DNA of 13,323 nt, taken from positions 1-13,323 of the forward strand of contig JBBHKE010000871.1 in assembly GCA_037447655.1 (NCBI GenBank), read 5' to 3'. Shown piece after piece: positions 6,909 through 13,323 of the stretch (positions within the stretch are counted from its first letter, which is position 1; each line of letters opens with the position of its first letter). The position numbers and the translations under genes are program-made. The notes below the pieces were generated by a model. That model was not told where the DNA came from and did no database searches. It saw only the letters and a program-made list of their open reading frames with translations. The DNA is from Zygnema cylindricum (lineage: Eukaryota > Streptophyta > Zygnematophyceae > Zygnematales > Zygnemataceae).

Positions 6909-7920
6909 CTAAAAGTCAAATTTGAGAAAAAGAAAAGTGAACGGTGTGAAATCAAAAGTGAGGGGAAGTTAATCGTTCTTGGATATCCTGAAGGGAATCT
7001 TTTTGTTCTACGCTTGGATGATGAAGATGAACAGTTGAATTTCAGCAAAAAAATGCAGACTTTGGAGCAATGGCATCAACAATTTGGTCATCTGGGAGAG
7101 CAGAATCTTAGACGACTCATCGAAAAGAAGATGGTCCGAGGACTTGAGGACGTCAACGCCAAAGACAACCCTAAGGTATGTGAAGGATGCGCTCAAGGTA
7201 AGCAAAGAAGGCTTCCTTTTCATAAAATTGATAAACCCAAACACAAAAGGAAGCTGGAGCTTATTCATTCTGACTTCAGCAGTCCTCACCCCTTAAGTCT
7301 TGGAGGTTTTAGATTTTTCATCACGTTTACGGATAAGTGCACTAGAAAAGTATGGGTGTATTTCATGAAATCTAAGAGTGAAGCCCTTGAGAAATTCAGA
7401 GAGTTTCAAACCATGGTAGAAAACCAGACTGGAAACGGATCCAAATTTTAAGGTCGGATAATGGGGGAGAATATACCTCCAATGCTTTTAAGGAAAACTG
7501 CAAAATTTGGGGGATACAACAAGAATTCACAGTAGCTTATAGTCCGCAGCAAAACAGAGTACCCGAAAGACTTAATCAAACTTTGGTTAAAATTGCACGT
7601 TGTTTAGTACATAGTGCAAAACTAAGTCAAAATCTGTAGGCTGAAGCTATCTTTAAGGTAGTTTATTTGAAGAATCATTCTCCTTGTACTTCTCTGAAAG
7701 ATATTACACCTGAAGAAGCTTGATCAGGATTTAAACCGAAGCAAAACCTTTGTTCACTTCCCAACACAGAATATAAAGAAATTTGAAAAAAAGAGTTGGA
7801 CTGGTGTCTATGTAAATCATGACATAAATAGAAAAGCTTACAAAATTTATGACCATGTTACAAGGAAAGTTCATGTTAGTCGACATGTGACTATAGATGA
7901 AGGGAAGGAAAGTAGTTAAG
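6909..7920 (+). pseudogene. Copia element 1 integrase (broken)
   Basis: Integrase inserts element DNA into the host genome. The HHCC zinc domain is seen as WHQQFGH (7071-7091) and CEGCAQGKQ (about 7180-7206). Catalytic residues are present: Asp in LIHSDF (7272-7274), Asp in RSDNGGEY (7457-7459), and Glu in VPERLNQT (7565-7567), 36 codons after the second Asp, giving DD35E. A frameshift lies between the first and second Asp (about 7440-7450). Two conserved Trp positions have become stops: TAG at 7637-7639 (NL-x-AEA) and TGA at 7721-7723 (PEEA-x-SG). Sequence is lost or scrambled near 7735-7748, then YVNHDINRKAYKIYD resumes in another frame. Confidence 0.85.
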
Positions 7921-8374
7921 ATGTGACAGGTAGTTTTGACCCTTGGTCTGAAGAAACAGAGACTGTCACTGTTCTTTTTAACAAGAATTGGAAAGTGGGT
8001 CTCCACAAACACCAAGTACTCCAAGCAGAGAAGATGAAGTGGAGCATTCGTCATCGACGCCAATTTCCATTCCAGTTTAGACTTCCGTCATCCCTGGTGG
8101 AATATCAACCTTTCAACCATTACCAGTGGAGAAGTTACCAGCACCACAACCTTCGCAAATTAGAACCTCTCCGAATTCAATTCAACAATCGAGATTGATG
8201 GTAACCCCTCAAAGAGTATCTAATCGGATACGTACTAAACCAAAAAGAGTTATTGAAGAAACGGGAGATGTAGGTTTAGCTTATTGTTTTATGGAGGCAG
8301 AGGGGGATCTACAAACCTTTCATGAAGTTTTGGAGAGTTCTAATTCTCATAAATAGAAAGAGGCAATAGAATTA
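7921..8374 (+). pseudogene. Copia element 1 integrase-RT linker
   Basis: This is the variable, low-conservation spacer between integrase and RT in copia Pol. It reads in two frames with a shift near 8120-8200. NRIRTKPKRVIEE, followed by FHEVLESSNSHK, matches the usual run-in to RT. The TAG at 8354-8356 falls where a Trp (KW.EA) is normal. Confidence 0.65.
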
Positions 8375-8563
8375 GAATATGACGCATTGATCAAAAACAA
8401 AACTTGGAACTTAGTAGAACGCCCAATAGAGAAAAACATTGTGGGGTGTAAATTGGTCTTTAAGATTAAAAGGAAGTCAGATGGGTCAATGGAAAGATAT
8501 AAAGCGAGGTTAGTTGCTAAAGGGTATTCCCAGGAAGAGGGGGTTGATTACACTAAGACTTTC

Positions 8564-8645
8564 TCACCTGAAGTGAAATTTAAAAATCTCAGAAGTTTAA
8601 TAGCTCACCAGTAGTGAAATATATTAGTCTCAGAAGTTTAATAGC
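8564..8645 (+). repeat. 41-bp imperfect tandem duplication in RT
   Basis: Copy 1 (8564-8604) and copy 2 (8605-8645) start TCACCWGWAGTGAAAT and end CTCAGAAGTTTAATAGC, with 35 of 41 bases identical. Copy 2 fits the RT reading (SPVVKY-like) better than copy 1. As 41 is not a multiple of three, the duplication shifts the frame. Confidence 0.85.
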
Positions 8646-8693
8646 CTTAGGGGCACCAGAGGGAATGCAGATGCATCAATTAGATATCAAAAC

Positions 8694-9536
8694 TGTTGTT
8701 TTTAGAAAGCTTTAGTCCTCTCTATGCCTCAGTTGTGAGGGAGAGAGAGTTGTTTAGGACTTAAGCTATTTTTGGTTGAGTTCGGTTCAGTACTTACCAA
8801 AATTAGTGTGACAGTGAAGTTGGGAGTTCACGTTTCATTCACACTTGGGACACGCGTCGTCACTTGAGAGAATGCGTGAGTATGTCCTCCGTGGACGTAC
8901 GGAAATTCGGAAGGACCACGGGACTTCGTGAAGTCAGTTCTACGGAGCCAAATCCTCTAATCGGACGGCTGACAGCTGCCGCCAACAAATACTGACGAGG
9001 CGTGACTAGATCACTATCACATTACGTTGTCTGAACTTCGGTGTAAACATTTGGTAGAATAGAACTTTGTCTGTAGTGAATTAGTTGTTTAGTGTTGGGA
9101 ATGTGGTTTATGACATACCTTCAATACACAAGTATACTCATAGTATTTGTTGTGTTAGCATGTTAGATGTACGGCTGAAATGCCTCCGTACAGCTTAGTG
9201 TAGTTTCGGTGTATAGAAGTAGGACTTAGTAAATTTGATCATTTTAGGAACAAATGATATTAAAACTGTACACTCAGATTTATGTAATTTAATTTTTGCA
9301 TATCTCACAGATCTGAAAGCGAAAATGGTTGAAATATTGTGTGTGTGTTTTTTTGTATGTTGTCTACACCGTGGTAAATATTCAGGACCATTTGAGCATA
9401 TTACTGAAAGTTATAGTCTGTCAAAGTTGCTATTCAGCCATCGGTATTTGTGGATGCTTCCTCTCTTGATTTGTTCTACGATAACTACTGCTGCATCTTC
9501 TTCATCTTTAATACCTGCAGTTGTCTCAAAACAACA
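8694..9536. mobile_element. Nested insertion in RT, probable solo LTR (843 bp)
   Basis: The segment begins TGTTGTTTT and ends AAAACAACA, a perfect 9-base inverted terminal pair with the TG...CA ends of an LTR. It is flanked by identical 5-base copies of AAAAC (8689-8693 and 9537-9541), the usual LTR-retrotransposon target duplication length. RT homology stops and resumes exactly at these borders, and leaving out the insert plus one AAAAC keeps both sides in a single frame. The segment has no coding content, and a T/C-rich stretch precedes the CA end, as in U5 regions. These features favour a solo LTR over a DNA transposon. Orientation is probably +, judged from that CT-rich end. Confidence 0.85.
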
Positions 9537-10080
9537 AAAACTGCATTTCTTAATGGGGATTTAGAGGAAGAAGTCTACATGGAACAACGTGAGGGCATGA
9601 TAGATACAGGAAAAGATGCATGGTGTGTAAACTACCCAAATCTATATATGGTCTAAAACAAAGTCCTAGGTGTTGGAACATTAAACTTGACACCAAAATG
9701 AGAAAAGAGGGCTTTGAGAGAAGTCACACAGATAGAGCAATTTACACTATTTGGGAAGACAAAAACTTAATGATTGTCTCAATTTATGTCGATGACATGA
9801 GTGTGTTTAGTTATCTGTTAGTCGAGGTTGAAAAGGTCAAACGGTTCTTGAATAGCAAATTTGAGACAACTGATCTTGAAGAATTAAGTTACCTTCTTGG
9901 TATAGAAATCAAAAATAATACTTATATAGTCTCCATGAATCAACAGAAATATGCAAAATACGTATTAAAACGTTTTGGTATGGAAGATTGTAATCCCGTA
10001 TCAACACCTTTAGACCCGAGTCAAAAGCTTACAAAGGAAATGGGTCCTAAGTCAAAGTTTGAGAAAGAACAGATGAAACA

Positions 10081-10681
10081 AATGCATTACAAAGAGGCAG
10101 TGGGTAGCTTGATGTATTTAATGGTTGGCACACGCCCTAATTTAGCTGCACCTGTAGGCTCAGTTAGTCAATTCATGCAAAACCCAGGTCAGAGCACTAG
10201 TATGCAATTAAACGTATTTTACGTTATGTGAAAGGGACTTTAAATTACGGCCTACAATTCTTGAAGAACACCGGAGACATTGATTTTTCCGGCTATGTGG
10301 CTGCGGATCCGGTAGTCGACCTTGACACAAGGAGGAGCACTACCATATAGATTTTTACATGTTCAGGAGGACCTACCAGTTTGAGTTCGAAACGCCAATC
10401 TTCTGTGACATTATCAAGCACGGAGGCGGAATATGTGGCGGCTACTCAAGCAGCAAAGGAAGCGTAAAAGGAACAAATTACTTCACGACACTACACAATT
10501 CATACTGGAAAAACCAAGGATCTCCTCGTAGCAACAGCGGAACCACACATCAATCACAGATAAAAGTAGAGCTTAATTTATCGGGAGGAGATTACAGAGT
10601 TCAATGCTCGCTGCGAAGGTCTACTCAAAGAGTCCTCTTCTGACTAAGTCTACTTTACTATATAAACTATCCATCTACTAG
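10081..10681 (+). pseudogene. Copia element 1 RNase H and Pol C-terminus (broken)
   Basis: The stretch begins YKEAVGSLMYLMVGTRPNLA, the usual connection from RT. YVKGTLNYGLQF and LDTRRSTT follow in a shifted frame, then SSKRQSSVTLSSTEAEYVA, with the RNase H Glu in STEAEY. The normally acidic first active-site segment (DADWAGD-like) reads VAADPVVD, so a catalytic Asp seems lost. After about 10466 the frame is scrambled, but INHR..K and YREEI (10550-10602) and LLTKS (10637-10651) mark the usual RTKH-I and LTK regions. RNase H would remove RNA from the RNA:DNA hybrid. Confidence 0.75.
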
Positions 10682-11080
10682 TAAACCTAGTACAATACAA
10701 ATGTACATGTGGACCTTCAAGGTTAACCGAGATCAATCCAAACTATCCTTCTAGAACTATGTAGTTCAATCTACATTCTGGAGCATTGCTATGTTGCTAA
10801 GCTGCGTTGCTCTACTACGCTACTAAGTTGCTACGTTGCTCTGCTGCACTACTCTGGCGTCCCGCTCAACCTTACTTACTCAAAGAAATTGAAGTTGACG
10901 GAGTATGCTTTTGAAATAAATAGCTTTTTGTTACTTTCTAGGTTATAATATATTAGGGGAAAAAGGAACATGCAGGCAGCTTGTCTTCATCTCTTCTCTC
11001 TTACCCCCATACTTGTTGTAGTCACTGAAAGAGAGAGAGAGTGATGGAGCCATGGCTGCCCCAGCTCTATAGACAGGGTT
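10682..11080 (+). other. Non-coding region downstream of element 1
   Basis: No gene was recognised. It contains a GCT-rich degenerate repeat (10790-10855), a purine tract AGGGGAAAAAGGA (10955-10967) that could be a polypurine tract but is not followed by any recognisable LTR, and a short GA microsatellite (11029-11041). Confidence 0.5.
10790..10855 (+). repeat. Degenerate GCT/ACT-rich tandem repeat
   Basis: Two to three imperfect units of about 28-31 bases share the core CGTTGCTCTRCTRCRCTAC and the segment CTAAG. It is a small minisatellite-like patch of low complexity. Confidence 0.55.
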
Positions 11081-11105
11081 AGAGAGTGACCTTAAGTCAC
11101 TCTCT
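11081..11105. repeat. Perfect 10-bp inverted repeat (hairpin)
   Basis: AGAGAGTGAC (11081-11090) and GTCACTCTCT (11096-11105) are exact reverse complements around a CTTAA loop. It sits next to the tRNA-like segment and may be part of the same element. Confidence 0.85.
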
Positions 11106-11189
11106 ACAAAAAGGTTGAGTCATACAGGACTCGAACCCCCGACCGATAGAGTGTGGCGTAGCCGTCCGCTCTAACTAGTCTTTTGTAGA
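11104..11189 (-). mobile_element. tRNA-like segment, possible SINE head or tRNA relict
   Basis: The minus strand contains GGTTCGAGTCC (11137 down to 11127), a perfect Pol III B-box/T-loop. It is preceded by AGTTAGAGCGG (about 11178-11168), which resembles the 3' side of a tRNA D-arm. The T-stem does not pair fully and the usual A-box region is missing, so it is not a functional tRNA gene. CTACAAAA and TTTTGTAG flank the segment in inverted orientation (11104-11111 and 11182-11189). A SINE whose body extends to lower coordinates is possible, but no poly(A) tail or target duplication was found. Confidence 0.4.
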
Positions 11190-11901
11190 TGTTCGCTAGA
11201 GTATATAGGGTGTGATTTTTATTTAAAGTATGTTACGTCTCGTAATCCGATTAACGAAGATGTAAATGTAACATCATTGAACAAGATAAAATCAGTGCGG
11301 ACTGGATCCCGCATGAAACAAATGAATCTGACATTTGTTTCGACCGACGACATTTAATGCCAGTTCTTATCCAACGGCATACGTCTTCGCCGAGATTTCG
11401 GAATGGTCACTTTGGCGTTTTGTGACGTGGCATGACTTAGAGCCACGTGGAGAGATGACATTTGGTCATGTGAATTCCGAGGAACGTACGGACGAGTGAA
11501 AAAGGGACACGCGTCCACGTAATCGCCTTGTCGTACATATGCTTTACAATAGGTACACCGACAGTAGTACTTTTTGGTACGGTACAATAATCTGATTGGT
11601 CCGTACTTCAGTAGATAGAAGTTATTAGAGGGAATCAGGACTTAGAAAATTTTGGTAGATAGTCACCTCTCCCTTTGTGAGTTTGTACAAATTGACATTT
11701 TTACTGCCTCATAACTTATCTGCTGGTTGGCTCTTTTGAGTGATTCTTTTTGCTACGGACTCAGGGGAGTCCAAGATGCATAAGGAGGCAGTGAAATTAT
11801 CAGATTGCCATCTTGGGCAGGAGTGATTATGGCTTGAAGTGGGTTAGTTAAACACTATCTAGAGGGCTTCTTGTATTCGCCATCCAATAGAGGACACAAA
11901 A
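11190..11901 (+). other. Unassigned region before copia element 2, possibly its 5' LTR and leader
   Basis: The position directly upstream of a copia gag means a 5' LTR and PBS should lie here, but neither a clear TG...CA boundary nor a tRNA-Met PBS was found. GGGACACGCGTC (11504-11515) and AGGACTTAGAAAATTT (11637-11652) have counterparts in the solo LTR. A short palindrome, GGACTC-AGGG-GAGTCC, lies near 11757-11772. A minus-strand open frame (11354-11587) has no recognisable product. Confidence 0.35.
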
Positions 11902-12790
11902 TTGCAGGTTATGGGCCCACCCCCTAGGGTGCCCACTTTCAATGGATCTGGGTTCATCTATTGGGAATTCATGATGATAGGAGCTTTGTGCAAAAAACGA
12001 TACCAGGGTTTTGTCAGTGGACAAGTGAAACGTCCACCTTCGGGAACTCCACCAGGATTTGGAGGAGTAAGGTTTCTTGCAGCAACGGCCGCCTCAGCGG
12101 AGGAGGCAGATGATGGGGACATCAGTGTGTTTGGAAAGGGGAAAGGGAAGGAGACACCCCTCACTCCTATTGACATAGTACCGTTGCGGCGACCGTGAAG
12201 ATCGCGGAGAACGATATTCAAATGTGGGAGGATGTAAACATGGCTGCCAAGAACTTCATTCTGAGGCACCTCACTCAAGCTTTGGCCACCCCTCATCTTC
12301 ACATGTACAAGGCCGAGGAGTTGTGGGTGAGTTTGGTGGAGATTCATAGAGCTGGAACTATTAAGGAGCTCCAGTTGCCAGAGCAATAGCTAGTGACTTA
12401 CACTTACAAAGGAGGAAAGATGTTAGATTACTGTAATGAACTTTCTTGTTCTTATATGGAGATGGAAAGTGCCGGGTGGACAGGTTCAATGAAAATGAAA
12501 GTTAACACCCTTATCATGAAGTTACTAGATGAGTTCGAGAACATAGTGTACCGAGTACAGGAAATGCATGAAGTTCATGGAAATGGAACACAATGGTCAG
12601 ATGATACTTGCAGGAAACACAATGGAGATTACAGAGGAGGTAAAGCATTCGCTCAGCAGCGAGGCCCAGTGGCCAACCCAAAAACTGCATGGGGAAAGAG
12701 ATCATTCTAGAGGACCGAGGCCCCCAAAGGGTCTTTGTCATTTTTGCAAAAAGTTGGCACACTTCATCGCAGATTGTGTGAAACTGTAGG
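11902..12790 (+). pseudogene. gag: Copia element 2 gag (broken)
   Basis: The first frame starts near 11902 with PPPRVPTFNGSGFIYWEFMM, matching the FNG..Y..W...M start of copia Gag, then GFVSGQVKRPPSGTPP and a Gly/Ala/acidic spacer. It stops at 12196-12198. A second frame carries AENDIQMWEDVNMAAKNFIL (about 12207-12266), a family-typical segment, and continues through a TAG at 12387-12389 to YKGGKMLDYCNEL. The frame shifts again near 12700 before the zinc knuckle CHFCKKLAHFIADC (12736-12777), a regular CX2CX4HX4C. A TAG follows at 12787-12789. Gag would form the particle and bind RNA. Confidence 0.75.
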
Positions 12791-13323
12791 AGTTGAGGCT
12801 CCAAGAGAACCGTGGAGGGGGTTCTTCCGGAGGGAAGAAAATGGCACTTGTGGTTACAAAAGTGACAGGAGAAACCTAGGATGAATCTTTTGAGGAGGAT
12901 GGTGAGCTCTTTCTTGACATTTCTCTGGAGGAAGAGGAGAAGGAGATCCCTCAGAGACAGAAGTGTGCCCTTGGAGCAATTCGGGAAGCTCCATAGGAAC
13001 GATGGATCATCGACTCAGGTGCATCCATGCATATGCGTCGTGATAAGGAACTCTTCACTAAGCTAAGAAAGATCCCTACTATAGAGGTAGAGTATGGGGA
13101 TGGGAGAGTGGTTACTACGGATCTAGTGGGATGAGTAGATCTGAAAGTCTTTGTGGAGGGTAAGACTTCTATACTTACATTCTCAGATGTAGTTTACATT
13201 CCTTAGCTGAGTAAAAATCTTGTCTCTACGTCTGTGTTAGATGACAAAGAGTTTGATACCTTCAATAGAAATGGTGTCTTTACAGCTAAGTATGGGGATG
13301 AAGTTTACTTCACGGCAGATAGG
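12791..13323 (+). pseudogene. Copia element 2 protease region (broken, partial)
   Basis: One frame runs from the zinc knuckle to the window end, with stops at 12787, 12877, 12994, 13132 and 13204 but no indel that disturbs the reading. RWIIDSGASMHM carries an intact DSG active site (Asp codon 13012-13014). VEYGDGRVV and FSDVVYIP-x-LSKNLVS are the usual flap and C-terminal protease stretches. The stops are four TAG and one TGA, at places where Gln or Arg would fit. The integrase that should follow is outside the window. Confidence 0.8.

Larger units (their letters stand above)
8375..10080 (+). pseudogene. Copia element 1 reverse transcriptase (split by insertion)
   Basis: RVT_2-type RT starts at [13 protein letters not shown] and [20 protein letters not shown], then [24 protein letters not shown] 41-base tandem duplication at 8564-8645 shifts the frame. 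HQLDIKT (8674-8694) is then cut by an 843-base insertion, after which FLNGDLEEEVYMEQ continues at 9546. A one-base shift near 9620 leads to SIYGLKQSPRCWN. The catalytic YVDDM is intact at 9785-9799, followed by FLNSKFETTDLEELSYLLGI. RT copies element RNA into DNA, but this copy cannot make a functional enzyme. Confidence 0.88.
5240..10681 (+). mobile_element. Decayed Ty1/copia retrotransposon (element 1)
   Basis: Features occur in copia order on the + strand: LTR end (CAACA at 5745-5749), PBS, gag with CCHC knuckles, aspartic protease, integrase (DD35E), RT (YVDDM) and RNase H, ending with the LTK-like C-terminus near 10640 and a stop about 10680. Integrase before RT defines copia rather than gypsy. 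Multiple frameshifts, premature stops and a nested insertion make it non-functional. The 5' limit is a guess, because TGTTACG at about 5239 is only a possible LTR start. No sequence resembling the 5' LTR was found downstream, so the 3' LTR is missing or unrecognisable. Confidence 0.85.
11902..13323 (+). mobile_element. Second Ty1/copia retrotransposon, 5' part (element 2), truncated by the window
   Basis: A gag N-terminus, a CCHC knuckle and a protease region follow one another on the + strand. The sequence ends inside the protease to integrase region, so the rest lies beyond the window. It differs clearly from element 1 (single knuckle, different Gag), so it is a separate insertion of another lineage. 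Premature stops show it is inactive. Confidence 0.8.

Noticed and set aside
9235-9450. Small + strand open frame inside the nested insertion
   Set aside because: It lies within the solo LTR, resembles no known protein, and its length is expected by chance.
10955-10973. Polypurine tract plus TG as start of a 3' LTR
   Set aside because: The sequence after TG at 10971 does not resemble the 5' LTR, and it lies about 270 bases beyond the Pol end.
11111-11180. Functional tRNA gene on the minus strand
   Set aside because: The T-stem pairs poorly, the A-box region is missing, and no acceptor stem of seven pairs could be drawn.
11354-11587. Minus-strand 77-codon open frame
   Set aside because: No family features were seen. 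It lies in a probable LTR or leader region of element 2.
12387-13206. Repeated in-frame TAG suggesting a variant genetic code (UAG = Gln)
   Set aside because: The vWA gene exons use CAA and CAG with no in-frame TAG over about 480 codons, and in element 1 the stops fall at Trp positions with both TAG and TGA. Decay by transitions explains this better.

Overview
The window looks like repeat-rich eukaryotic nuclear DNA, most likely from a land plant or a close relative. It has spliceosomal introns with T-rich acceptors, Ty1/copia elements whose primer-binding site resembles the plant initiator-tRNA-Met site (TGGTATCGGAGC), a pair of small TA-flanked MITEs, and a degenerate Pol III (tRNA-like) element. 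No species can be named from the sequence. No bacterial-style gene, operon or CRISPR array was seen.

Layout. (1) Positions 1-4135: the 3' part of a multi-exon host gene on the + strand. Five coding exons encode a cysteine/histidine-rich zinc-binding-like region followed by a von Willebrand factor A (vWA) domain with a DxSxS MIDAS motif. Four of its introns are phase 0, and one is a GC-AG intron. The vWA domain stops in mid-domain. (2) Positions 4197-5090: two sibling MITEs with related TIRs flank a short stretch that may be a relict of the missing vWA C-terminus. (3) About 5240-10681: a decayed Ty1/copia element (element 1) with LTR end, PBS, gag with two zinc knuckles, protease, integrase, RT and RNase H. 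Its RT is split by an 843-bp insert with TG...CA ends and a perfect 5-bp target duplication, read here as a solo LTR, and it also carries a 41-bp tandem duplication. No matching 3' LTR was found. (4) About 10690-11900: non-coding debris, including a GCT-rich degenerate repeat, a perfect 10-bp-arm hairpin and a tRNA-like element on the minus strand. (5) 11902-13323: the 5' part of a second, unrelated copia element (gag, one zinc knuckle, protease), also dead and running off the window.

How the parts relate. The vWA gene is the only candidate host gene. Its 3' end is where mobile DNA has piled up, so it is either a truncated pseudogene or a gene whose next exon lies beyond a very large TE-filled intron. 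Both copia elements are inactivated, largely by premature stops that can be explained by C-to-T or G-to-A transitions, as expected from deamination of silenced, methylated DNA. I did not find a convincing new molecular system. The most distinctive items are the cysteine-rich/vWA gene architecture, its GC-AG intron, the sibling MITE pair, and the clean nested solo-LTR insertion.
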